A DNA stretch of 64,000 nt from Bacillota bacterium (GTDB taxonomy: Bacteria; Bacillota_G; SHA-98; UBA4971): NCBI GenBank assembly GCA_012512055.1, contig JAAZEW010000183.1, positions 1 to 64,000 on the forward strand. The letters run 5' to 3'. The translations under genes were made by a program, and so were the position numbers. The notes beneath the pieces were generated by a model, which saw only the letters and a list, made by a program, of their open reading frames with translations, was not told where the DNA came from and ran no database searches. This document shows positions 1-8,215 of the stretch, one piece after another. Numbering within the stretch: the first letter of the stretch is position 1; each line of letters starts with the position of its first letter.

Positions 1-84
1 TGCACGGAGGATTCTTCCCTCCAGCTTCTTTCGCTCCTGCATGAGAATACTCGCGTATTGCCTGAGCTTTGAGATGTCTTCCAT
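1..84 (-). CDS. N-terminal fragment of an unknown protein
   Basis: Twenty-eight codons read leftwards from an ATG at 84-82 and run off the window edge without a stop. The start is supported by a strong ribosome site, GGAGGTGA, at 96-89 with a four-base spacer. The visible residues begin MEDISKLRQYASI and are rich in Lys, Glu and Arg, suggesting a cytosolic helical N-terminus. I do not recognise the family, and no domain can be assigned from this length. It lies 3' of the rarA region on the same strand, separated by a hairpin and a repeat, so it is probably transcribed separately. Confidence 0.6.
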   Translation of the reverse strand, partial: MEDISKLRQYASILMQERKKLEGRILRA

Positions 85-154
85 ATAGTCACCTCCAATG
101 ATAATCGTAACAGTATACTTCTATATATACGGCTACGATTCCTGCTAAACTAGA

Positions 155-182
155 AGCCCCAGATAAAAATATTTTCGGGGCT
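155..182 (-). terminator. Hairpin between rarA region and the leftmost gene
   Basis: AGCCCC at 155-160 is complementary to GGGGCT at 177-182, and the A/T-rich loop can extend the pairing through AAAATATTTT. It lies between the R1 repeat and the leftmost gene. There is no long T-run after the stem on the minus strand, so calling it a terminator is an inference. Nothing gene-like was seen in 183-365. Confidence 0.3.
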
Positions 183-365
183 CCGTTAATATGGCACTAC
201 TTACCAATTATATGAACTTTCAATTGCTCTGTTTTGAACTGAGGAATTGAGAGTAGCTGGAAGAGAATATGAGAGACCGCCCTCGAGAGTGAGATAGGTG
301 TAGAAGGCAATGCAGAATGAGTCTTTTTGCCTGTGTACGGAGGATTAGACTGTTCTAATGTCTGT

Positions 366-458
366 GCAAGGAATCACCGGTCTCAGAAAACGTACGTACC
401 GTGCGGGGCCACCCAAGACAATCGGAAAACGAGGGAAGACTAATGAACTCATACTTAG
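366..458 (+). repeat. R repeat copy 1 (right half only)
   Basis: Right-hand portion of the R family: AATCACCGGTCTCAGAAAACG, then GTACGTACCGTGCGGGGCC, then the terminal AATGAACTCATACTTAG at 442-458. It starts inside what would be the right end of a nested B element, so the left half of R and most of B are missing. It lies about 105 bp past the rarA stop. The rest of 85-562 holds only the hairpin at 155-182 and no supported gene. Confidence 0.7.
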
Positions 459-562
459 GTTGTCTGCTTCTCGAGCACCAAAACCACATGCTCATTCAAG
501 CGCGCACATTCGAGAAACACGATCGAGAATCGAGCGAATCGAGCACGTCCGCATGTTGCTTG

Positions 563-1891
563 TTACTTAGGCTGACCCTTCTTCCACATTGCAAGCCTTT
601 CTTTGATGGTCCTTTCATAACCGTTTGCTGAAGGTTCATAGTATGTCTTGCCTGCTAAAGAATAGGGTAAATACTGCTGAAAGATGTAGTTGCCGGGATG
701 GTCATGGGGATACTTATAGCCTTTGCCATGTCCTAAGACGGATGCGCCTTTGTATGACGCGTCACGGAGGTGCGGAGGGACTTCGCCTGTACGTTCGGTT
801 TCAAGGTCGGCTGTGGCTTGCTCCAATGCCCGGTAACACGAGTTGCTTTTTGGAGCGGCGGCTATGTACATGGCTGCCTCAGCAAGAATAAGCCCGGCTT
901 CCGGCCATCCTATAAAGTTGACTGCCCACGCTGCAGCCGCAGCCACTAAAAGAGCGTGGGGATCTGCCAGGCCCACATCCTCTGCTGCCTGAATCAGGAT
1001 TCTCCTTGCCACAAACTCGGGTTTCTCCCCTGACGCAATCATTCTCGCCAGCCAGTACGCGGTAGCGTCAGGGTCACTTCCCCTCATGCTCTTTATGAAG
1101 GCCGAGACTACGTCGTAGTGAGCGTCTCCACTCTTATCGTACCCTAATGCTCGCTTTTGAATGGATTCTTCGGCTGTCTCCAACGTGATACGCCGCATGC
1201 CGCACTCATCAGCCTCAGTGGTCATGACTGCAAGCTCCAATGCATTCAGGGCTGATCTTGCGTCACCGTTTGCGGTATTGACAAGATGAGAGAATGCGTC
1301 TTCATCAAATACGACTTCATATCCTCCGAGGCCTCGCTCCTTATCTTCAAGCGCTCTTCGGAGGATGATAGAGACATCTGCGTCATCTAGGGGCTCGAAC
1401 TTAAACACGCGTGAACGTGACAGGAGCGGCCTGCTAATCTCAAAGAACGGATTCTCCGTTGTCGCACCGATGAATATCACTGTTCCATCTTCTACCGCAG
1501 GTAACAAGGCATCTTGTTGTGTCTTATTAAACCTATGGACCTCATCTATGAAAAGAATCGTCCTTGTTTCGTGCATTTTGAGTCTGTCTGAGGCATCTTC
1601 CATGACGCGCCTTATGTCGGCTATGCCTGATGTAACTGCGTTCAGTGATTGAAAGTGAGATTTGGTTATCCCGGCTATGATATTGGCCAGCGCAGTTTTG
1701 CCGGTACCCGGAGGCCCGTAAAAGATAACAGATGAAAGCCTGTCCCCTTCGATAGCTCGTCTAAGCAGTTTGCCCCGGCCCAAGATGTGTTCCTGCCCGA
1801 CGAACTCCTCCAATGTGGCAGGGCGCATTCTGAGAGCAAGCGGCGCCTCGCGTCTCAAGATCCTGTCGCCTTGGCGGCTGAACAAATCCAT
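563..1891 (-). CDS. rarA: Replication-associated recombination protein A (RarA/MgsA AAA+ ATPase)
   Basis: Clamp-loader-like AAA+ ATPase of the RarA/MgsA/WRNIP1 family, which acts at stalled replication forks with SSB. The 442-residue length is normal. Visible motifs are an N-terminal RPATLEEFVGQEHIL segment (about 23-37), Walker A GPPGTGKT (59-66), Walker B ILFIDEVH (112-119), sensor-1 GATTENP (142-148), and an arginine-rich stretch SRPLLSRSRVFKFEPL. The C-terminal half carries the family tetramerisation region, including YKYPHDHPGNYIFQQYLP near the end. It lies downstream of aspS, as in many Firmicutes, separated by a 347-bp gap with a possible structured RNA. Confidence 0.96.
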   Translation of the reverse strand: MDLFSRQGDRILRREAPLALRMRPATLEEFVGQEHILGRGKLLRRAIEGDRLSSVIFYGPPGTGKTALANIIAGITKSHFQSLNAVTSGIADIRRVMEDASDRLKMHETRTILFIDEVHRFNKTQQDALLPAVEDGTVIFIGATTENPFFEISRPLLSRSRVFKFEPLDDADVSIILRRALEDKERGLGGYEVVFDEDAFSHLVNTANGDARSALNALELAVMTTEADECGMRRITLETAEESIQKRALGYDKSGDAHYDVVSAFIKSMRGSDPDATAYWLARMIASGEKPEFVARRILIQAAEDVGLADPHALLVAAAAAWAVNFIGWPEAGLILAEAAMYIAAAPKSNSCYRALEQATADLETERTGEVPPHLRDASYKGASVLGHGKGYKYPHDHPGNYIFQQYLPYSLAGKTYYEPSANGYERTIKERLAMWKKGQPK

Positions 1892-2026
1892 GATATCACG
1901 CTCCGATTAAGGTTCGCCCGGATCATAACATACTTAACGCAGGAAGTGGGAGGATGGTGGAAGGATGCAGGAAGGAAAGAATCAAGAATCCCCGGCAGAA
2001 AACATGACCCCACCATGCCGCTTGGC

Positions 2027-2159
2027 CGGTAACATTTCTATCCCTGCGCCCTGCAGGTGGGTGCCCTCCCAAGTGTTTTACGACTCCGCACGCCGGCGGC
2101 ACTCGCGCTACACCCGGAGCTGAGGCCCCTTTCAAATGGTGTTGGAACAAAAGTTACCG
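2027..2159 (-). ncRNA. ssrS: Possible 6S-like structured RNA between aspS and rarA
   Basis: The 347-bp gap 1892-2238 has no gene but folds well on the minus strand. A closing stem pairs CGGTAAC (2159-2153) with GTTACCG (2033-2027). After an open central region, CTCCGGGTGT (2119-2110) pairs with ACACTTGGGAG (2076-2066), capped by a GC-rich apical hairpin. A side hairpin CCTGC/GCAGG (2057-2043) sits in the 3' half. Closing stem, central bulge and long apical stem is the 6S RNA architecture, and I recall 6S-1 lying beside aspS in Bacillus. At 133 nt it is shorter than usual and no clear -10 box was found, so the identity is tentative. Confidence 0.3.
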
Positions 2160-2238
2160 ATGTCAAATCGCACACGGTAGGGTCCTTTTTGTATCGTTTT
2201 CCCTTGCAAGTGAATGATATCATAAGCCTTTCAGGATT

Positions 2239-4062
2239 TCAAGGCAGCTCTACATCACCGCTTGTGCCTATTTTACCCATGTCGACTACCTGTATATGCA
2301 GCTCTTTTAGTTGCTCCTGGCTAATTGCCGCCGGGGCTCCCGTCAAGGGACATACTGCTTTCTGAGTCTTGGGGAACGCGATTACATCGCGGATAGTCTT
2401 TCTCCCTGCAAACAGCATAGCCAGTCTGTCAAAACCTATGGCAATCCCTCCATGAGGCGGGGCACCGTACTCAAAAGCTTCAAGAAGGAACCCGAATTTC
2501 TCTTTAGCCTCCTCTTCGCTAAGCCCGAGGACTCTGAACACTCTTTCCTGTACATCACGTCTGTGTATTCTTATGCTTCCGCTTCCTAGCTCCACACCGT
2601 TTAAAACCAAATCGTAGATGTTGGCTCTGACACTCAGAGGATCCGTCTCCATTAGATCAATATCCTCTTCCAGAGGAGAAGTAAACGGATGATGGACAGC
2701 GGCCATCCTCTGTTCTTCCTTGCTGAACTCAAACAGGGGAAACTCAGTGACCCACAGGTATGCCATTTGATCTTGGGGAATCAGGTTCAATTTGGCGCCC
2801 AGGTGCAGCCTCAGTCTCCCAAGGGACTCCAGGACCACGCTTCTCGCGCCTGCCACTATCAAGATGAGATCCCCGCTTTTTGCACCTGTAAGCTTTACAA
2901 TGCCTCGCAGTTCATCTTCGGTGAGGAACTTGGAAAGCTGCGAGGTGAGAGCCGGCTCCCCTTCTTCACTGCAAGTAACTGCTATTGACATGAGTCCTTC
3001 TGCTCCAAAGTCTTTCACAACTTCCTCAAGGCCCTTTACTTGCTGTCTGGAAAAGCCACTACAGCCTGGTGCCGCTATGGCAGCTACCTTGCCCCCTGCG
3101 TCAATAGCCCCACGGAAAACGCGGAAACCGCAGTCCTTCACAATACTTCCTATGTCAACAATTTCCATGCCGAACCTTATGTCGGGCTTGTCTGAACCAT
3201 ATCGCTCCATGGCCTCATGGTATGACATTCTCGGAAAAGGCTCATCCACTGATATCCCTAAAGTCTTTTCCATAGAATCAGTCATCATCCCCTCTACAAG
3301 GGTTAGTACATCGTCCCTTTCGACGAATGACATCTCAATATCGATTTGCGTAAACTCAGGTTGCCTGTCAGCACGCAAGTCTTCATCCCTGAAGCAACGG
3401 GCAAGCTGAAAATACTTGTCAAATCCTGATACCATCAGGAGTTGTTTGAAAAGCTGAGGAGACTGCGGCAATGCAAAAAATCTGCCTGGATTCACGCGGC
3501 TGGGGACCACGTAGTCCCTTGCCCCTTCGGGCGTGCTTTTCATGAACATAGGTGTCTCCACCTCAATAAAACCTCGGGAATCCAAGAAATTCCTTACAGC
3601 CATGGTTAACCGGTGGCGGAAAATGATGTTTCTCTGCATGTCGGGCCTGCGGAGGTCAAGATATCTATACTTAAGCCTGAGAACTTCATCAACATCAAGG
3701 TTCTCAGTAATATAAAAAGGCGGAGTCTTCGACTTGGACAACACTTCCAGGTGCTCAGCGGCCACATCAACCTTCCCTGTGGGGATTGAAAGATTCCAGG
3801 CGCCGGCAGGCCGGTTTACCACAACTCCGGACACGCATACTACGTCCTCCGACCCAAGCCTTTCAGCTATTGAATGTGCCAAAGGAGAACTTTCAGGATT
3901 GAAGACCACCTGGACGATGCCTGAGCGATCCCGAAGGTCAATGAATATGAGGCCTCCGAGGTCTCTTCTTCTTCCTACCCAACCTGCGAGAACAACTGTC
4001 TTCCCTATCAGAGCTTCATCTGCAAGCTCCCCTACCATATGAGTTCTTTTCTTCTGCATCAT
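2239..4062 (-). CDS. aspS: Aspartyl-tRNA synthetase
   Basis: Class IIb synthetase that charges tRNA-Asp (possibly also tRNA-Asn; the sequence alone does not decide). The 607 residues match the long bacterial form: N-terminal OB-fold anticodon domain (about 1-110), catalytic core with motif 2 FRDEDLRADRQPEFTQ (224-239), an inserted GAD domain (about 290-410), and motif 3 GIAIGFDRLAMLF (539-551). The start is MMQKKRTH; either of two adjacent ATGs is possible, behind a GGAGAGAG-type ribosome site. It follows hisS by 48 bp on the same strand, a common Firmicute hisS-aspS pair. No T-box leader is present. Confidence 0.97.
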   Translation of the reverse strand: MMQKKRTHMVGELADEALIGKTVVLAGWVGRRRDLGGLIFIDLRDRSGIVQVVFNPESSPLAHSIAERLGSEDVVCVSGVVVNRPAGAWNLSIPTGKVDVAAEHLEVLSKSKTPPFYITENLDVDEVLRLKYRYLDLRRPDMQRNIIFRHRLTMAVRNFLDSRGFIEVETPMFMKSTPEGARDYVVPSRVNPGRFFALPQSPQLFKQLLMVSGFDKYFQLARCFRDEDLRADRQPEFTQIDIEMSFVERDDVLTLVEGMMTDSMEKTLGISVDEPFPRMSYHEAMERYGSDKPDIRFGMEIVDIGSIVKDCGFRVFRGAIDAGGKVAAIAAPGCSGFSRQQVKGLEEVVKDFGAEGLMSIAVTCSEEGEPALTSQLSKFLTEDELRGIVKLTGAKSGDLILIVAGARSVVLESLGRLRLHLGAKLNLIPQDQMAYLWVTEFPLFEFSKEEQRMAAVHHPFTSPLEEDIDLMETDPLSVRANIYDLVLNGVELGSGSIRIHRRDVQERVFRVLGLSEEEAKEKFGFLLEAFEYGAPPHGGIAIGFDRLAMLFAGRKTIRDVIAFPKTQKAVCPLTGAPAAISQEQLKELHIQVVDMGKIGTSGDVELP

Positions 4063-4110
4063 AGCTCACTTCTCTCTCCGTAACTTGGACTCTGTCAAAG
4101 GTGTTGTGTT

Positions 4111-5370
4111 CTATGCCAAGACTTCTACCAGATTACCAAAGGGAACCTGAGTTTGCTCCCCGGTTACCATATCTCTGACTATTACGTAGTCTCCTCTGAG
4201 TTCATCTTCACCTATGATCACGACTTTCTTGGCGCCCAGCTTATCAGCGTACTTCATCTGAGATCTTAGGCTTCTGTCCAAATAATCAATGTCCGTTGAT
4301 ATGCCGCGCTTGCGCAGAGCATGAGTCATGCGAAAGGCCTGAAGCTTAGCCTCAGCGCCCATTGCAGCGATGAACACACTGATCCTGCATGTATCTCCTT
4401 GGGCCTCTTCGCTTGCCGCACTCTGTAATACTTGCACAGCTCGTTCTATACCTGCAGCAAAACCTACAGCCGGAGTCGGGGCGCCGCCGAGCTCTTCCGC
4501 CAGGCCGTCATACCTTCCGCCTCCCCCGAGCGCATCCTGTGCCCCGAGGCCGGAATGGACCACCTCAAAAACAGTTTTGGTGTAGTAGTCAAGCCCTCTG
4601 ACAATCGTAGGATCCAGTTCATAAACAACATCCAGCGCTTTTAAGCATTGCGTGACTCCGTCAAAATGATGGCTGCAATCTTCACAGAGATACTCAAATA
4701 TCGAAGGAAGCTCTTTGGCAAGTCCGGTGCATCGTTCATTTTTGCAATCCAAGACTCTGAGAGGATTGCGCAGGAGCCTCCTTCTGCAGTCATCGCACAG
4801 CTCGTCCACATGCCCGGAAAGGAGATTGATCAGGCTTTCTTTGTAGCGAGGCCTGCACTTAGCACACCCGATACTGTTCAGGCGAACCACGAAACCCTCA
4901 AGCCCCAAACATCGGTAAACACTGATAAGCAAAGAGATAACCTCTGCATCCAAGGCAGGTGAAGAGGATCCCAGCGCTTCAACTCCAAACTGTGTATGTT
5001 GCCTTAGGCGCCCCAACTGAGGACGCTCATATCTAAACATCGGTCCGATGTAGTAAACCTTGACAGGCTGAGGATTCGCCCACATCTTATGCTCCAGGTA
5101 AGACCTGACAACCGGCGCCGTGCCTTCAGGACGCAACGTAATGCTTCGCTTCCCCTTGTCAAGAAACGTATACATTTCTTTCTCGACAATATCAGTGCTT
5201 TCTCCGACGCCTCTTTGAAAGAGCTCAGTATGCTCAAAAATCGGGGTCCTGATCTCGGTATATCCGGCATTCCGGCATACCGACCTTACAGTCTCCTCCA
5301 GTAGTCGCCACATGCCCGGCGTTTCAGGAAATACGTCTATTGTTCCTCTGGGCGCCCTGATGCGTGTCAT
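4111..5370 (-). CDS. hisS: Histidyl-tRNA synthetase
   Basis: Class IIa synthetase, 419 residues. Motif 1 region APRGTIDVFPE at the N-terminus, RPEGTAPVVRSYLEHKM, motif 2 FRYERPQLGRLRQHTQFG (around residue 115), and the histidine-specific signatures RGLDYYTKTVFEV and GGGGRYDGL. The C-terminal anticodon-binding domain includes SLRSQMKYADKLGAKKVVIIGE. A strong AAGGAGG site precedes the ATG and overlaps the stop of the upstream SurA-like gene, which implies translational coupling. There is no room for a T-box. Confidence 0.97.
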   Translation of the reverse strand: MTRIRAPRGTIDVFPETPGMWRLLEETVRSVCRNAGYTEIRTPIFEHTELFQRGVGESTDIVEKEMYTFLDKGKRSITLRPEGTAPVVRSYLEHKMWANPQPVKVYYIGPMFRYERPQLGRLRQHTQFGVEALGSSSPALDAEVISLLISVYRCLGLEGFVVRLNSIGCAKCRPRYKESLINLLSGHVDELCDDCRRRLLRNPLRVLDCKNERCTGLAKELPSIFEYLCEDCSHHFDGVTQCLKALDVVYELDPTIVRGLDYYTKTVFEVVHSGLGAQDALGGGGRYDGLAEELGGAPTPAVGFAAGIERAVQVLQSAASEEAQGDTCRISVFIAAMGAEAKLQAFRMTHALRKRGISTDIDYLDRSLRSQMKYADKLGAKKVVIIGEDELRGDYVIVRDMVTGEQTQVPFGNLVEVLA

Positions 5371-5382
5371 GGGTTTGCCTCC

Positions 5383-6525
5383 TTAGTCATCAGCCTGCTC
5401 CTGGGATTGGAGAGCCTTGTCTCTTTCCTCCAAGAGCGCCCGGATTTCCGTAATCTTAGCTTGCTGCGTCTTGACATCGTCGTCAGTGCCCACGGTCTTC
5501 AGAAGAGACTCGAGACGAACATGAAGCAGAATGTCAAGCCCGCCGTATTCAGAAGCTGCCTTGAATTCTTCTGCGGCAAGATCCTTGGAACCTTTGTCTC
5601 TGTATGCCAGCCCCAAGAGGAGCCTTATATATGGATCCTCGGGCCGCAAGTCGGCAGCATTTTTCAGAGCTTCAGTAGCATGTTCCAGGTCGTCATTGGC
5701 CATATGGGCCTGGGCGATGCCTACGTGCAAATAAGCATTGTCCGGGTCGAGGGCTATGGCTGAATTGTATTCTGCAATAGCTTCCCCGTAGTCTTGTTCT
5801 CTGAGCTTCGCCAACGCCCGCAATTCAGCGTCCATCAGCTTAATGTCAGCCTCATCACGAAGCCCGTCAAGCCATTTGGTCAAAGCGTCTTCTTGCGCTT
5901 TCGTTCTGAGCGTTGTCTCGATTTCAGACCGCCTCGCGTCGAAGTCTTCTCCTTCAGCGGGATTCCCTGTTTCATCTGTATAGGCTTGTTTGATCTCCTC
6001 TTCAGAGACCTGAACTCCTGCTTGAACTTGAGCAAACAGCTTCTGGATTGTCAAACGATCCTTTATCAAGTTCTTGAACTGGGCCTCTGTGACGTTATTT
6101 GCAGCGAGAGCTTCACGGAAAGCTTCCTTGCCGGGAAAGGCCTCTTCCTGTAGCTTGAACTCTTCGTTAATCTCTTTTGATGAGACGCGAATTTTCTCTT
6201 TTTGTGCAGCCTCCGTAATCAAGGCTGTATTAATGAACTGATCAAGTAAGGAGGCACGGATAGGCCCGATAATCTCAGGAAGCACCCTTCCGGTATATTC
6301 GTACTCAGCAAGAATCGCGTTTCTGTACCCTTGCTCAAAAGCTTCTCTTGTTATGGATCTCCCGTTAATAGTAGCGATAACCCCGTAGCCGTCTTGAGAA
6401 GGCTCTCTCACCATTACTGAGCCTGTATATAGCAACCCTCCTACGAAGGCAATTGCTAACACTATAACCAAAATCCTGGTGAGTTTGGCACCTTTTTTCC
6501 CACGAAAGCCCCTGAACAAGGGCAT
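5383..6525 (-). CDS. Membrane-anchored SurA-N-like chaperone fused to TPR repeats
   Basis: A 380-residue protein. It begins with a basic segment and one transmembrane anchor (about 16-36). A SurA/PrsA-type N-terminal chaperone domain follows (about 48-170: ATINGRSITREAFEQGYRN, then LLDQFINTALITEAA and KNLIKDRLTIQKLF). No parvulin PPIase domain is visible. Instead the C-terminal half has tetratricopeptide repeats (about 230-345: EAIAEYNSAIALDPDNAYLH, HATEALKNAADLRPEDPYIR). It is probably extracytoplasmic and helps fold or scaffold exported proteins, by inference. Its ATG sits very close to the ribosome site; a TTG two codons in is an alternative. Confidence 0.8.
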   Translation of the reverse strand: MPLFRGFRGKKGAKLTRILVIVLAIAFVGGLLYTGSVMVREPSQDGYGVIATINGRSITREAFEQGYRNAILAEYEYTGRVLPEIIGPIRASLLDQFINTALITEAAQKEKIRVSSKEINEEFKLQEEAFPGKEAFREALAANNVTEAQFKNLIKDRLTIQKLFAQVQAGVQVSEEEIKQAYTDETGNPAEGEDFDARRSEIETTLRTKAQEDALTKWLDGLRDEADIKLMDAELRALAKLREQDYGEAIAEYNSAIALDPDNAYLHVGIAQAHMANDDLEHATEALKNAADLRPEDPYIRLLLGLAYRDKGSKDLAAEEFKAASEYGGLDILLHVRLESLLKTVGTDDDVKTQQAKITEIRALLEERDKALQSQEQADD

Positions 6526-6579
6526 CTCCCCCTATCTTCAACGCTATGTTGAGAGTCTATCTCACAGTCCACTCGGTTG

Positions 6580-7206
6580 TCAACGACCAAGGCCCATACG
6601 CTCTCCGCCGATCGTGGTAGAAGGGCCATGTCCAGGATAGACACGTGTTTCATCAGGAAGGACAAGGAGCTTCTCTTCAATGGATTTGACAAGTTCATCA
6701 TAGGAACCACCGGGAAGATCGGTACGCCCTATCCCTCCGGAAGCGAAAATGGTGTCTCCTGAGAAAACTATCCCTTCCCCAAGCAGGGAAATGCTACCCG
6801 GGGTGTGGCCTGGAGTATGTAGCACATTAAGACAGACACTACCTGCGCACACTGTGTCACCTTCAACAAGAAGCAAATCCGCAGGCGGACTTGTCCTGCC
6901 CCTGGCCAAATTGTGTAAAGCCCGCGAAAGAGTGAGAGCAGGGTCTTCCAGTGAAGGCGCGTCGTCGGCGCCTATAGCGACAACTGCTCCCGTAGCTTCC
7001 GCCACAGCTTTATTTGCGGCTGTGTGATCCACGTGTCCGTGGGTGTTCACGATTATCCTGCATACTAAGCCTGCTGCTTTCAATGCACCCAGTATCAAAT
7101 CTGCTTCGTCTCCCGGATCTATGACTATGGCTTCTTTTGATGTTTCGCACCCCACGATATAGCAATTAGTCCCAAACGCTCCTACGCGTATGGTCTTGAG
7201 TATCAT
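6580..7206 (-). CDS. Metallo-beta-lactamase-fold hydrolase (glyoxalase II-like)
   Basis: 208 residues with the metal signature THGHVDHTAANK (about 55-66), then HTPGHTPGSISLL, FSGDTIFASGGIGRTDLPGGS and the C-terminal YPGHGPSTTIG. This matches the short glyoxalase II-like subfamily (YcbL/YqgX type) common in Firmicutes next to dtd and rel. It would be a cytosolic binuclear-zinc hydrolase. The natural substrate is unknown; S-lactoylglutathione is unlikely in an organism of this kind, so a thioester substrate is only a guess. It is 176 bp downstream of dtd. Confidence 0.9.
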   Translation of the reverse strand: MILKTIRVGAFGTNCYIVGCETSKEAIVIDPGDEADLILGALKAAGLVCRIIVNTHGHVDHTAANKAVAEATGAVVAIGADDAPSLEDPALTLSRALHNLARGRTSPPADLLLVEGDTVCAGSVCLNVLHTPGHTPGSISLLGEGIVFSGDTIFASGGIGRTDLPGGSYDELVKSIEEKLLVLPDETRVYPGHGPSTTIGGERMGLGR

Positions 7207-7382
7207 AGATGCCGTAACCCCTTTCCAAAACTTTCAGTACTCGTCACACAAGCGACTTCCAAATGCAGCAAGCCACCTATGTATACTGCTGTGTACTGTC
7301 TTTATGATGTCAAGTGGTATCCGGATACTGCCTAAACGCCGGAACTGCCGTCAGCGCACTCTCAGGCGGTGCCGCCGGTAAC

Positions 7383-7832
7383 TCAAAATGACTTATCACT
7401 GTCCAGCAGTATGGTAACGGGACCGTCATTCTCTACAGATACAGTCATCATAGCCTGGAATCTACCGGTTTCCACTGAGAGGCCGACTCCCTTGAGCCTC
7501 CTAACGTATTCTTCATACATCTCCATGGCTTTCTCCGGCGGCGCAGCATGACTGAAGCTGGGTCGTCTGCCTCTGCGACAGTCGCCCCACAAGGTGAATT
7601 GGGAGACAATAAGCACTTGTAAGCCCAGTTGTAAGGCGGAAAGATTCATCTTTCCGTCATCGTCTTCGAAAACCCGAAGATTAGCAACCTTATCCACAAG
7701 GTAACTCAGATCATCACAAGTATCGTCTTCCCCGACCCCTAGGAAAACCACAAGACCCGGACCGATCTCACCGACTACCTCATCCTCAACTGTGACTCTG
7801 GCACTCTTGACTCTCTGAACTACAGCTCTCAT
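7383..7832 (-). CDS. dtd: D-aminoacyl-tRNA deacylase
   Basis: Removes D-amino acids (and glycine from tRNA-Ala) mis-attached to tRNA. The 149 residues equal the family length. It starts [15 protein letters not shown] and contains the two active-site motifs: [17 protein letters not shown] (usual SQFTLYGD) and the Gly-cisPro motif in [12 protein letters not shown]. The ATG at 7832 is preferred over the in-frame TTG one codon upstream because the family begins MRAV(V/L)QRV. The neighbouring rel-dtd-hydrolase order is typical of Firmicutes, but here rel and dtd are separated by the 354-bp R2 repeat stack. Confidence 0.95.
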   Translation of the reverse strand: MRAVVQRVKSARVTVEDEVVGEIGPGLVVFLGVGEDDTCDDLSYLVDKVANLRVFEDDDGKMNLSALQLGLQVLIVSQFTLWGDCRRGRRPSFSHAAPPEKAMEMYEEYVRRLKGVGLSVETGRFQAMMTVSVENDGPVTILLDSDKSF

Positions 7833-7881
7833 CAATACCCCACTCTCTCGTAATACAAACGGAGTCTAAGTAAATCGCCAT

Positions 7882-7989
7882 GAAACCGTTGGACTTCTCC
7901 GGTAACCGCTGGTTTCGCCGAAGACGTCGACTATTTTTTGCGATTCGGGCGGGCTATGTTAACATAATATGGGAGAGAACAACGGTCTC
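7882..7989 (+). mobile_element. Mini-element A, copy in R2
   Basis: 108-bp unit bounded by GAAACCGTTG and CAACGGTCTC, inverted repeats that extend imperfectly through CTTCTCC/GGGAGAG. The flanking direct repeat CGCCAT lies at 7876-7881 and 7990-7995. It has no coding capacity. Confidence 0.75.
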
Positions 7990-8038
7990 CGCCATGAGTA
8001 ATCGCCGGCTCTGGAAAATGTAAGTACCATGTCAGGTT

Positions 8039-8143
8039 GCCGGTGTTGCACTAAGGGGACGGCGCCCGAAGCGGGTTGCCTTGACAAAATCCGGCCCGTC
8101 GGCCGGTGGCCGGATTTTGACACCCCTCGTTGCAATCACCGGC
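8039..8143 (+). mobile_element. Mini-element B, copy in R2
   Basis: 105-bp unit with ends GCCGGTGTTGCA and TGCAATCACCGGC (inverted repeats). Its core can form the hairpin TCAAAATCCGGCC / GGCCGGATTTTGA. No coding capacity. Confidence 0.7.
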
Positions 8144-8215
8144 CTCAAAAAACGTACGTACCGTGCGGGGCCACCCAAGACCTCAGAAAACGGACGAAGA
8201 CTAATGAGCTCGTAC

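Noticed and set aside
2792..3409. 205-residue plus-strand frame
   Set aside because: Antisense to aspS with no ribosome site; low-complexity Ser/Arg-rich translation typical of a shadow frame.
4063..5382. T-box leaders of aspS or hisS
   Set aside because: The gaps are 48 and 12 bp; no room and no T-box sequence.
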